Part shown: piece after piece, positions 52,130-64,000 of the stretch
How the letters are laid out: each line of letters starts with the position of its first letter
How positions within the stretch are numbered: the stretch's first letter is position 1
Assembly: GCA_022113835.1 (NCBI GenBank)
Contig: JAILWY010000023.1
Location: 2,976,001-3,040,000 of the forward strand
Reading direction: 5' to 3'
DNA: 64,000 nt
From: Atopsyche davidsoni
Lineage: Eukaryota; Arthropoda; Insecta; Trichoptera; Hydrobiosidae
Position numbers and translations under genes: made by a program
Notes under the pieces: generated by a model
Seen by the model: only the letters and a program-made list of their open reading frames with translations
Told to the model about the DNA's origin: nothing
Databases searched by the model: none

Positions 52130-52195
52130 ACAGGTGGCAGCCGCCCCCAGCTTTATATACCCGCCCGGGGGCGGAGGACCTGTGACGTCACCACT
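52130..52195 (-). promoter_or_regulatory. CRE plus TATA promoter
   Basis: On the minus strand a perfect cAMP response element, TGACGTCA (52183-52190), is followed by a GC-rich stretch (CCGCCCCCGGGCGG) and then TATATAAAG (52151-52159). This order and spacing (about 25 bases between CRE and TATA box) is a classic compact polymerase II promoter, common in cAMP-regulated and neuroendocrine genes. A CAGGTG/CACCTG E-box (52131-52136) lies near the expected start. I infer that it drives the RYamide transcript. Confidence 0.65.
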
Positions 52196-52403
52196 CTCCG
52201 CTTCATTTCTCACTCCCTGCATTGGAAATTTGAAAATTCATGCAGCGGTAAAGTACTTTTTAATAAATACATGCAGCGATGAAGACTACCCCCTCATCGC
52301 TTATTGATATTTTTGATTTTTACATATAAAAAATTGCAATTTAATACAATCGGTCCGAGCAACAAACGACGAGTAAAATATAGGATTTTTAAAGCTTAAA
52401 ATA

Positions 52404-52860
52404 CTAAGGCAGTTGCTTCCAGCAAAATCTAAAAAGTTGCACCTGGCGAAGTCATGTCATTTAATTTATTAAATTGTCACTTTATTTTTCTATGTCGAAA
52501 GTTGATTTTTTTACAGAGTATTGAAAAAACTATAAATTATATTCATCTATTTTTTATTATTTAATTAACGTCCATTTTCAGGGTAAAATAAAATCTTGAA
52601 GATGTTGAAAAATTGGATAAAATGACGACTTTTCAAAACCAAAATTTGTAAAAGATTTTTTTTTTTTAATTTTTAAAATAATATATCGCACGGGGTTTAT
52701 TTTTAACCTTATAATTCCAATTTAAAAAAAGACTTTGAAATGTTTAGGACTCTTGGAAAAGGGACACGACGAATCTCCAAATTCCTACACTTCAATCGGA
52801 AAAACACATATTTATCATATTGATAGTAAATTTATAAGAAATAAAAAAATATTCTGTTTA
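52404..52860 (-). mobile_element. TTAA-type element, copy D (inverted arm)
   Basis: Reverse-oriented partial copy beginning CTAAGGCAGTTGCTTCCAGC. Together with copy B just downstream it forms a large inverted repeat. It shares TTTAATTTATTAAATTGTCA, GATAAAATGACGACTTTTCA and AAACACATATTTATCATATT with the family. Confidence 0.65.
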
Positions 52861-52865
52861 GAGCC

Positions 52866-53436
52866 TTAAGGGTCTAGATCCCATAATCGAGTATTTTTGA
52901 TCATTTTCTAGTCCGTTTTGTGAAAAATTCACTGCACCAATCAAAAATATTTAAATGCAAAAAGTTTGATACATCTCTTCTTCCGAACGGAATATTTTTT
53001 TTATTTCTTATAAATTTACTATTAATATGATAAATATGTGTTTTTCCGATTGAAATGTAGGAATTTGGAGATTCGTCATGTCCCTTTTCCAAGAGTCTTA
53101 AACGTTTAAAAGTCTTTTTTTCAATTGGAATTAATAGATTAAATATAAACCATGTGCGATTTACTCGTATTATTTTAAAAATTAAAAAAAAAAATTTAAC
53201 AAACTTTGGTTTTGAAAAGTCGTCATTTTATCAAATTTTTCAACATCTTCAAGGTTTTATTTAACCCTAAAAATGGACGCTAATTAAATAATAAAAAATA
53301 GATAAATATAATTTATAGTTTTCTCAATACTTTATAGAAAAATCAACTTTCGACATAGAAAAATAAAGTGACAATTAAATTATTTAAATGACACGATTTC
53401 ACCAAGCAATTTAAAGGCTGGAAGCAACTGCCTTAA
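52866..53436 (+). mobile_element. TTAA-bounded element, copy B
   Basis: It starts TTAAGGGTCTAGATCCCATA and ends GGAAGCAACTGCCTTAA, and the interior matches copy A throughout. Its second half pairs with copy D, so the region 52404-53436 is a foldback of about 1 kb with arms of roughly 450 bases and a spacer of about 125 bases. Confidence 0.7.
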
Positions 53437-53494
53437 GGGCAATCAGCTATATTATTTTTTTTATTTGAAGGAAAAGTCTGCATTTTCCAATAAA

Positions 53495-53640
53495 AAAACT
53501 GCGATGTAGAAGGACTCGGCGACCCGACTAAACTATTTTCCCCTTAAAAAACCACGAACACTGGCTCAGTATGAGTATATGCTCAGTGAAATGGTCGCCA
53601 ACCTCCTCTGAGGAGAGGCACTTGATGAAGAAGATATTAA
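53495..53640 (+). mobile_element. Short repeat with LINE-type 3' tail
   Basis: Homologous to 27445-27578: it contains AACTGCGATGTAGAAGGACT, AACCACGAACACTGGCTCAG, GAGTATATGCTCAGTGAAAT and the tail GGTCGCCAACCTCCTCTGAG plus GAGAGGCACTTGATGAAGAA. The core encodes part of the LINE ORF end (MVANLL and stop). Confidence 0.6.
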
Positions 53641-54110
53641 ATTTTACGCTTTTGTGGAAAATTTTGAGGATTTACGATGATTTTCAAGCATAAAAATATT
53701 TTATTTTGTTTTAATATACATTATAGTAAAAACGCTAATCAAAATGAGGTGGCACTTACACATTTTAAGTTCTTCGTTTTTGAAAATAAAATACAGAAAT
53801 ATCATATAAAATAACTACCTCTTCAATTATCGTATGATATAGTATAACATCACCATATAATTGGCCGTTGATCCCAATCCCTTTACAAATAAAATTGTTC
53901 AAATACTTTTAGATTCACTATGTTCTGTTATTTGTATTTGTTACATTTTTCGATAAACTGTCTGTATGAGACAGATCCAAACTTATATAAAAAAAAAACT
54001 AAAGAACAGAGAGTAAACAACGTTGTATTCCAGTAATATTTACAACAAATTTGCTATACTCGTTCATACCACACACCCAAAATTGAATCATAATATATAC
54101 AAACAATTAG

Positions 54111-54627
54111 TTAAGGGTCTAAGTCCCATAATCGAGTTTTTTTGATCATTTTCTAGTCCGTTTTGCGAAAAATCGATTTACTATCGATTTACTATTATTA
54201 TGATAAATATGTGTTTTTCCGATTAAAGTGTAGGAGTTTGGATATTCGTCCGGTACATTTTCCAAGAATCCTTAACATTTAAAAGTATTTTTTTCAATTT
54301 GAATTGAAGGATTAAATATAAACCATGTGCGTCTTATTAATTAAAAAAAAAAAAAAAATCTTTAACAAACTTTGGTTTTGAAAAGTCGTCATTTTATCCA
54401 ATTTTTCAACATCTTCAAGATTTTATTTTACCCTGAAAGTGGACGTTAATTAAATAATAAAAAATAGGTTAATATAATTTATAGTTTTTTCAATACTCTG
54501 TAAAAAAATTAATGTACGATATAGAAAAATAAAGTGACAATTAAATTGATTAAATGACACGATTTCGCCAGGTAATGGACTGGTTGGACACCAGAGGCAA
54601 TTAAAAGGCTGGGAGCAACTGCCTTAA
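54111..54627 (+). mobile_element. TTAA-bounded element, copy C
   Basis: It begins TTAAGGGTCTAAGTCCCATA and ends GGGAGCAACTGCCTTAA. It is about 55 bases shorter than copies A and B through a small deletion near the left end (about 54172). Confidence 0.7.
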
Positions 54628-54738
54628 CACTTATAACAGAATACATCACCTCCTCAATTTCAAAACACCGTGTACATGTATATACGTCATAAAGGTGGTA
54701 AAAAGTATCATTTTTAAAGATATGATAATTTCCAGCGT

Positions 54739-54885
54739 TCAACACGGGGCAGGTGTGTACAGGGAAGGCAGCAGGGTAAAGCGAACGTGAAGGTGTCGCC
54801 CACTTGTTGGGATTTTAGCCACGTACTCAATACATTTAAAGAGTCGCAGAGCGCCGACGCGTGTCCAGAATTCGTGCCACTTACC
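54739..54885 (-). other. Exon-like GC-rich segment, frame ambiguous
   Basis: After an acceptor-like TATCTCTAG on the minus strand, one frame reads GKWHEFWTRVGALRLFKCIE and continues to a TGA at 54739-54741 (48 codons). A second frame stays open further (SGTNSGHASALCDSLNVLST and on). Both have good third-position GC, so the frame cannot be chosen. The same border also reads as a donor (AGG, then GTAAGTGG), which would place an exon to its right instead. No family is recognised. Confidence 0.25.
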
Positions 54886-55027
54886 CTAGAGATATTATAC
54901 CAGCGAATATTATCAATTTCAAGAAAATATTTTGCTAAGCACATTTGAAGGGGTGTACATTCGTATTTTTATATCGAGGCACAGTAAATGCACAGTAACA
55001 TAAATCAAATATTGAAATGTCTATCGT

Positions 55028-55100
55028 GTACGCTACCACCTAAGCCACATCTTGTAAGCCCCACAACCAGCGCCAGGATCAGGGAATAGCCATCCACTGT
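55028..55100 (-). repeat. Dispersed repeat, shared with 34163-34232
   Basis: It contains AAGCCACATCTTGTAAGCCC and GGGAATAGCCATCCACTGTA, matching the copy near 34.2 kb over about 70 bases. Confidence 0.5.
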
Positions 55101-58100
55101 ATAACAACTATTGTTAACAACATAAAAGAAAAAAATAATCTTGATATTATACACTTTAAGGGTTGACTTGGCAAAAACGTTATCCGCTATGTCTTATAGT
55201 AACAATTTCATTTCTATAATACGTTCAACTGTAAAAACGTACCCGCAGGCTTTTTGACAAACCTAAATACTTTTGTAACAGAAATAATCAAATATTCTAT
55301 TTTGATCAATGACAAAACACTGCTTATTATAATCTCAACTAAAATGTTAACGCAATGATTAGAAAAACTGATTAGATTTCTATTCAGCACACCGAGACGT
55401 GGAAATTAAACTTAGGCACACCTCTTATCAGTTATAGCAGTCTTTGTGATCATCTAACCAAGCTATGATCTATCTACCCAAACCTCTATTTAGATGATAT
55501 AATATAATATTTGTTTGTATTACAGATGCACAAAGAATATATTTTTTCTTAAACACAGATAGGAAATTTGTGTCTTGGTTTGAGGAGAGAAAAATGGGTT
55601 CGACAAGTAAAAACATTCTAAAACTACATATATGTAGTAATCTCGTATCCACTTGACTATCACTTAGTAAATATAATCATTTGTACGAAATAAAGTAGAA
55701 TCGATTTTTAATTATAAATAAAATTTTCAAGGCCAACATTTAACACGCCGGCCAAAACTAATGTTTCTGTGAAAAATTGGTGTGCTCCTTCAGATAGTAC
55801 ATACATAGCGATTTATCACTGAGTGTCAAAAGCGCGGAGATAAACTTTCCAATTAGAGTTAATTAAAAATTCGGGATGATAGCCTAACCTCACCTGGCCC
55901 GCCAAGAGCTCTCCCCACCTTCAGGTGCGTTATTAATTAATACGTGTTCTATCTACCCACCTTTTAGCGACCGGTATCATTGATCAGCAAGTATTTTTAT
56001 AAATTTTTGTTGGTTGAATGCAAAAATTGTATTTGTTAAAAAATACTGTCTAAATTTTTAAGTGTAGATGCGAATAATTAACTTATAATTTTAGTTATTA
56101 ATTTAAGATTTATTCGCCTCAATGCAACAGCTTTTATCTTTCAGCGTTCTCACATCCGAGCTTTAAAAAATAATTATATTAAAGTTGTTCCGCTATTTAT
56201 TCATGTGTGAAAAATCATCGATTTACATTTAAAGTATTAAGGCCGATTAATTAAATTAGACGTTTTAATTCAAGACTAAAATACTACTTCAGAAATATTA
56301 CTGTTTATCGTTTTATTATTGTCTGGTTGTTCTAGCTGAAGAGGAATACAAATCCTCTTCTAAATCGTTCAAGAGTTTGTAAATTGAAAAAAAATGCTCT
56401 CTGTTTACATATTTTACTTGTAATATGAAATGGAAGTTTTAAATTGATTGCTTTAAATAAATTTTACACGACAAAAAAATATAATTTTCAAATAATGAGG
56501 CCACTCAAATACTGAAAACACACCCTCTAGGAAAAGATCTACGAGCTCAACCGCCATTCAAATATCTCTGACCGTAGTAAGGCTCACCGTGAAGCTTATA
56601 GACCGGTGCTTTGAGACGAGCAGAATCCAGGGGTCGCAACCATAAAAAATATTTTTTAAATTTCAATTATACTTATATAATAATAAAAAATAAAAAAAAC
56701 AGTTCTACTCGGCGTGGGTTTTCGTGCATGAAATTTCAACAGCGATTCTACGGATTTTCGTGATGTTTTTAATTATCACACAAACAAGTTGAATATTATT
56801 TAACAATATTTAAGGCAAAAACAGTTTCTCGGGGGGAGTGTTTATCAAAGGACCCGCCACGCGGCCGCACTGAACTTTCCTTTGTATTCTATCATGTAAT
56901 AAAAAAATGAAAGCAAGAACGGAATTTTAAGTTTTGCTCTTTCGTTGCCCGAAATATAAAATACAAAGCGAAATACACGAGGGTATTTTTGCACCTTGGG
57001 GGAAATTTGAATTGCCATGATAATTTTTGGTTTAATTTGTAAAGAGTCCGAGTCGACCTTTTCCGTTGAGTTACTCGTTCAATTAACCACAAACCAATAT
57101 AGAATTAAACGGTTGCTATTTTAAAAATCACTGTTGATTTCTTATGTGTTAGGCCGCATCCTTCGAGTCGAGTTCCGAAGATTCAATATCGGTACTGTAA
57201 CAACTTCCCTATAGATAGATTCGATACTAAGGGGTGATTTATATAATAGCGGGTGAGTACGTTACATGACGATCTGAAATTCGGAAAAAATATATAAAAA
57301 TGGTTAAATATCGTTGTATGTTCAATTAAATTAGATTTTCAGAATTTGGGAGTGAGTGGTAATTCTCAATATTACTCTAATACACATACGCTTATGCTTT
57401 CAAGTAACATTTCAATAGTCGTAATATTATTCCTATCATTATAATTCCGATGAACTAAATGAAATTAATTATTTAAAAATATAATTAATCGGTCCAAAAT
57501 CGCTGAGCAGTTATTATCATAATATAATACATTTAAGATGCTTAATGTAGAAACTACAAAGATAACACAAAAATGATAAGAACATCTGTTTTTAAACATT
57601 ATTTTAAGACAAGAAATAAGAATTTTGCTCAGAAACGTCTTATATATTTTTTTATAAAAAAGAGATTCTTATGAAAAATTGAATGTTTAAAAATTCTTGT
57701 CGTTGTATTTAGTTAACTTAAGTTTTAGTATTCTTTGCAATCAGTTAAAGTGTTTAAATAGGACTCAATATAAATAAAAAAAACATTCAAAAATGAAATA
57801 TAACAAAATGATATATTTTTCATTAGTTAAATATTGAATAAAAATATACTAAATTAAAACTATAATTAAAATTACTTCAATAAATATTAAATTAATGTCA
57901 CGAATTTTATTAATAATAAAGTTTATTGAGCCTGAATTATTATTTACGAACTGAATTCTGAATAATATATTTATTCACATAATACCGATGAAATCAAATA
58001 ACACTGTCTGAATGTATAAGAGATATATTATCATTAAATAGAGGTTATCATTTTCATTTTAATATAAATACAATTTATTGTTTTACATTTTTTTTTACTA

Positions 58101-61100
58101 ATAACTATTAGATTCCGATTATTAATGATTATAATCTATATTACAAATTTCCCAAGCGCCGAATCACTGCCAATATTTTTTTTCAACACTTTATTTATAT
58201 TCAAAAGATCCAAAAGCCTCGATTTCTTCAATGACTGTTGATTTTTGATAAAAACTTTCCCTGGCAGATAAATAGCAGACTATATCATTTAAAATTTCTG
58301 CATGAATCGAAAAATTCCTGAAAAATTCGGACTGAAAATCTCTATACAAAACTGTCCATTAAGCCTCTGGAGTAGAAATTCGGTTGTAGTAAAAACCTCT
58401 GCAAGGCATCGCGACTTTTCCGAACATTTAAAAGCCGGAGTCTCCACAGCACACCCACTAAAAGACAAATACATGGACATTCAATTTGAGGAATGAAACC
58501 CAATATAAAGGGTGTTTTTAATCATCCCCCACGAAATAAAGATTTCAGCTTCTCTGCGGTCCTAAGTAAATACAACTAGAAACCCTCGCCACTGTCAACA
58601 TCGACTGACCATCGTGATGATGTGTTTTTTTACATTGAAAATTTATCAAACTTGTTACAAAACTTTGGCTGTCTATCTAACACAGTGTATCTTCGAGTTG
58701 CCACGAAGTAGCTGACAAGAACATGATGTTGCTAAAAAAAACAGCTTTATTCGTGATGGGATTGTTTTGCATTGAAAATTTAAGTGTCTAATGAACGCAG
58801 TATGCCTTCGAGCTTAAAAAAATTGACTTTGTGGTAACAAAATAATACTTACATTCTGTAATATATAATATTTCAAATATTTCATTTAGGAATATCTTAC
58901 AACACTTGCAAGTAGCTGCAAGCATTTTCATGAAAATATAGAGAATATAACCTGATTCAGATATTTTTCCTAAACTATCATTACTAGTAGTGAGTCATCA
59001 AGTGCGCTATTAGACAGTGGGTTTTTTTTTTATAAATATACATTTTTCGGTAGCAGTGCGTTTTGAACGGTAAACAATCAAATTGAGTGATTCTGAAAAT
59101 TTAGACCTATATTTGAAAGTTAATTGTTACATAACTTTGTTTGTCACTTTTCGTGTAAATTTAAATCTGGGATATACTACGCTAAGCGACATTTATAGAG
59201 TGCTGTCAACACAGGTATTTTCAGTAGAAAATGTTATTCCGAATGCTAAAGTTAGTATGCGTGACAATCCCACGCTTCTAGAGACACCCTGACAGACAAG
59301 CTTATTTGCCTAACATGATTTATTACAGCTTTTCGCTTTGACCAATGACTTCAACGAAGTGTTTTATTTAATCAATTTTACAAAAATCGTATGGTGAGTC
59401 TTAAAATTACTTGTTTTGACGATCGACTTAATTTAAACTATGCATGAAAACTATCGTAGATTTTTATTTAATTTTATATGAAGACAAATTCACGATATGT
59501 CTTTGATAAATTTGATCTGCATTCTAAGCCATTCTTGGCCCTCTCTATCCGCACATCTATCACTTTCTCGACTTCTCCCCTCAGCACAACTGAAAACCCA
59601 CAAGTGAATTGTGTGCCACCCAGTCAGAAAAAGGCGTAAAAGGGAAATACCCCTGCTGAAAACATATTAAAAGTAAGATAATATATAATATATTTATACA
59701 AGAGAGAATGCAGTTTAGTATCAAGCGACAGTGAGTTATTTAAATATTGATTAGTTTCCGAGATTTCCAGTACGTTGGGAGAACTTATCTTTGAAGGGCT
59801 GTTGACAAATCAGGCGTTATCTCTGATAATGTTATTGCTTGTGCAGGGCAGCCAGAAATTGGCTATTCGCCAGTCAATGGTCGGTAATTTAATGGTATAG
59901 GAAGACGCAGAATCCAGGTGAGAATTTCCCATTTCATTTTTATCGGATGAAGCTCGCGATCTGATAAACGAATAATTGAGTCATATCTGATTACTCTGAG
60001 AAAGTATAAGGAAAAAGGACAATTGCGGAATTGAACCGCAAAAAAAAAACAATTTATATCACAATCACCAAGGCAGGATTGTTGGAATACTTGAAGCAAA
60101 ATTTGTTTGATTTATTTTTAATACAAGCTAGTTCGTTAAAAGATAAGATTTTTTAAAATAATTTTACTGTATTTATCAACATGAAATTTAAAATTTAAAA
60201 CAGTTTTTAAGGTAATGTTAATATTAATATTGCGTGCATCCTGTGTGGCGTATATTGGCATCGCTTGTCGCGTATAATTAACTAGTGGTTAAGCATGCTG
60301 TGATTGGCTGATTGCAGATCACAGGTGCGGCGCTTGCAGGTGTCTGGTGAATCAAGAGACCCTCATCAGGACACGCCAACCTGCGGGGATGTTGAACGAA
60401 CCACCTTTTGATATAATATAATAATTCATGCAAAATCCTGGCGTGAAAAATTTCATGCCCTATATGCTACAGCTTGATAAGCCGCATAAAAAAAGCAGCC
60501 CAAAAGCTCGACTTGCTTTGCTGAAATATATGCTTCTTTATATCACTGAATTCTTATCAATTTTTTTAGTAATTTAAAATAATATCGTAACATCAAATCT
60601 TTATTCACATCGCTTTTTTTATATAAAGTATGTGTTGTTGCTAGAAAGCCTACTGTCGAAGCGGTTACTCGTATTGCTAAATAAGTACTAAATGTCTTAA
60701 AGTACAACAAATATATAGCTACGAATATTTCTGTAAAAGAAGTTTGTGCCCTATTGATTATAAAATTTTTTTTAAACAATACTCATTATTTTTTAACTAA
60801 AATATTCGTCAATCAATAAATATAAAAGCGACTCAAAACTGAAAATCGATTCTCTTATAAATTTAAATTTGTAAATATTATTTATTTGAAATGTCACGAC
60901 TTTCTTTTAATGATGAAATTCTATATCCGGTATCGTGCCAACCCTTTATTCATAAAAATAGATAAACCCACCAATTACTGTAATTGGGTCTAACAATATT
61001 TTTTATGATAAAATAAATTTACTCCAAATTTTTAACGTGTCTGTATATTTAGAAAATCTGAGAACAGAGAATATATAATTATACTTCTTTTAATACTAGA

Positions 61101-64000
61101 AAGCAAGTGGACAAGCGGTAGAAAGTATGCTATGTATTTGCGGCTCGTTCTTAAACCAGACATGATGTATTTTATTTAAGTATTTAATTTTTTTTAAATA
61201 ATATTAGAAATACCTAATCAGATTCAAAATCGGGATCCAATAATTAAAAAATAGGCGTGCTGGTGACTGAACCACATGTAGGTTTATAGACGTGACTATT
61301 AAATAAAATAAATTTAATATCGTATTAAAACATCTCTCATAGTGTCTAATCATTCATATACGAGACCTATTTTTTTTATTATTTCGTTAGGCAGTTTTTG
61401 AAACTATTTTTTTAGGGGTCAGATTTTTCTAGGGATTCCAGTAATATTCAATTATCTATTACGTCATATCAGCAGGAAAGGACCGAGTGTTTAATGTGCA
61501 TGTTGTCGTACGTAGTAACATGGTTATATTAAAAACAGTGCAATTTCCATGGGGACGGTATTCATGCATGCTTGAATTTTCCGATAAGATATGTAATATC
61601 TGCGTCAACGTCAACGTGATCCAAAAATCTGAAATTTTGACACCGTTGAAGGGACTGCCTTAAACAAAATGATAATAAGCATAGAAAAATATAATTCCTG
61701 AAAAAAAAAAATATTTACATGATGTTTATAATTTAAACGACAAGACAAGACAAAAAGTCGTTCAATCAATACTAATTTCACCATAAATGAGCTTCCCGTT
61801 TGTAGATAAGAAGTATAAGGATTCCTGCCCTCGAGGGTTTTGTGTTAAAAATAATGAACAACAATGACTTGAGAATACAATTTTGTTTCTCTGAATAATT
61901 ATCGAAATTCCATGAGTACTATTATATTTTATTCAAACAGTTTTTCTTTGTCTCTAAATGTTGTACGGCATAAGTGTATAAATTATTATTACTTTAGCGA
62001 TTATAGCTTTGTATAATTTTATAACACTACCTGTTGTTGTAAAAGTAAACTAAAAGTTAAATCAAATATATTTTTTAAAGAAAACGATATAATGTTTGTT
62101 TGTATTGAATTATTCTGATATATTTATTACCTAAATAATAATAACAAAAGCAGAAGTAATTATTTATTTTATACAAAGAGAATTATGTAATCGAATAAAT
62201 AAAATTAATACAAGTCTAGCCATCTATGGATAAAAAATGTTAGTACGTAAATATTATTACAGAAATCTGTAATTTGTGTACAATTTTTCCGCTAGGTCAG
62301 TATACTAGCTTGTCATGTGTTATTTTAATCAGAACATATGTTTTGTTTCTGCCTCCTACGACAGCTCGTGTTCATCTCGGGAAATCTGGTGGCTCTGAAA
62401 TATTCCATAAAGTGCCCATGTTTCTTATCAAAAGTCTTTCTTGATACTGATAAATAATTAGTCGTACTTACGAAGTGAAAAGCAAACTGTGGCATCGAGT
62501 AAACATCAACGAAGTCCAGCTTCACCAGTTGCACATCCCAGGTAATTAGAAATCTATACATATTTGCACAACCTAAAAGTGATAATTTTTGGCAGAGGAA
62601 TATATTATAGCTGTGACAATGATAGTGGAATATCCACGACGAGGTTTCGGCCTTTGAGGGAGTAAGTAACAGTTGATACTTGCTTTACTTCAAAGTGTCC
62701 AAGAACTTCATCGTCTTTTTATCAACATCGCATTTGTATATTTCCGTTTTATGTAGAAAATAAGAGCCGTAATCGTTCATTTGCGAAAAGTAATTAATGA
62801 TACAATCTGTATGCAAACAAGAGGCTACCGCAAGAATACCTCGTCAGATGAATATATTTAAAGAAGAATACATTCAATTCTACATAAGAGGTTTACACAT
62901 TTAGTATATTTCTAGCTGTTATAATTTGATAATGACGTTTGTTAAAATAATATTTTTATATGTCAAAATAAACTAATACAACAGTTTTATATCTATAAAT
63001 AATAACCTTCTTTCAGGGAACTGTCAAACTGACATTCCGCTTTTAATATTTAATAACATACGTAGTTTTTTTCCCATCGTTTTTGGCTATTGACCTCTAT
63101 TGATAACACACAAAACACTATAATTTACTAGGTAGATCATTAAAATCCAATTTATGATGTGTCCACAATTACGTCCACAAATATGTGCGTCGCTGCTGGT
63201 AAAGTCAAAATCCAATTTATAGCAACAGGTGGTAGATTGAAAATATGTTATTTCATAAATTTGTTTCTCCCATCTTTTATGCACACACTGTAAATGTTTA
63301 ATGTATAAATTTAATTGAAAATGGTGTCAGAGCTCCTATCAGTTCTTGGGCATAATAGAATATTTACATGATAACTGATAATGTCATCTGTTTGTCACAA
63401 TATTTACCTAATTACCTACAACAAATCTATTTCATGGATCCAAATGGTATACACCTAATTTTAGTAGACATAAGAAAGTGATAAATTTATTTCAAATAAA
63501 TTAATACATTAGATAATGATAGTTTCTTGTTATTTGTATACAGTAATTTTTAATAAATAATATTGTAAATGATAAGCTTATATTATGTTTGAAGTAGACA
63601 GAAAATAATATGTAGTTGATTCTTGGATATATTTTTGAAATCATCAGACTCATATGTATTTAACCATTTTACTTTGATTGTGATAATCAACAATTCTTCC
63701 GAGGACTCTGTCATTATTCAATAAACATATTTTATCAATACAGATAATTACTAATTGGGAAGACTTATAGGTCATTAAAAATATATTTGCCATAAATATT
63801 GAATTATTTACAATTTCATACAAAATGAATAATACTCAAATTAAAATTTAATATTAATATTTAAGGAAAAAGTTCACAAGTATTAATATTGATAATTAAA
63901 TAATAGGATCATTACAAAATAAACATGACAGTAAAATTATTGGTTTGCATGCATGTCAAATAGAATCAACTCTTTAACATCCATTTTAAGAGCTGTTATT
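55101..64000. other. AT-rich region upstream of RYamide without a recognisable gene
   Basis: This is mostly AT-rich sequence with short chance frames. GC-richer islands occur at 56520-56640, 56820-56890 (GCCACGCGGCCGCAC, next to the TCF-like ATCAAAGG), 58340-58460, 59520-59640 and 60240-60400 (two CAGGTG sites at 60322-60327 and 60337-60342). None carries a convincing reading frame or RNA gene. They may be conserved regulatory sequence or old repeats. Confidence 0.4.

Noticed and set aside
1..64000. CRISPR arrays, operons or other prokaryotic systems
   Set aside because: Base composition, splice sites, polyadenylation signals and animal gene families show nuclear eukaryotic DNA; no spaced direct-repeat array is present.

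Overview
The window is eukaryotic nuclear DNA. It is AT-rich, has spliced genes with GT-AG introns, long introns and intergenic stretches, and many degenerate mobile elements. A RYamide neuropeptide precursor, a peptide family known from arthropods, points to an arthropod and most likely an insect. The order cannot be fixed from this sequence alone.

Layout from left to right. (1) 1-6.3 kb: AT-rich, with no convincing gene apart from one weak exon-like stretch at 666-879. (2) 6.3-8.9 kb, minus strand: a five-exon gene that I assembled from the sequence. It encodes a 357-residue protein with an N-terminal Myb/SANT-like DNA-binding domain and a C-terminal helical tail. A candidate non-coding 5' exon lies near 13.05-13.2 kb. 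(3) 15.47-18.58 kb, plus strand: an intronless reading frame for mitochondrial presequence protease (PITRM1/PreP). (4) 20.18-26.53 kb, plus strand: a three-exon METTL25-type methyltransferase gene. Its second intron holds mobile elements and an unidentified exon on the opposite strand. (5) 28.6-52.2 kb, minus strand: a RYamide precursor gene. Four small coding exons (28.6-30.7 kb) give a 100-residue prepropeptide with two RYamide copies. Two non-coding 5' exons (47.75-47.86 kb and about 52.06-52.13 kb) and a promoter with a perfect CRE and a TATA box appear to belong to it, so the transcription unit would span about 23.5 kb. A tiny plus-strand signal-peptide gene with its own TATA box (40.38-40.62 kb) lies inside its large intron. 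(6) 52.3-64 kb: repeats, including a roughly 1 kb foldback element, then AT-rich sequence without a recognisable gene.

Mobile DNA is varied. It includes five copies of a ~570 bp element bounded by TTAA, a decayed LINE reverse-transcriptase tail, several short repeats that share that LINE's 3' end, and a Helitron remnant with TC...CTAG ends. The genes do not form a pathway: one is a transcription factor, one a mitochondrial peptidase, one a methyltransferase and one a neuropeptide. The most notable content is the RYamide locus, with its distant CRE/TATA promoter, split 5' UTR and duplicated first-exon donor region.
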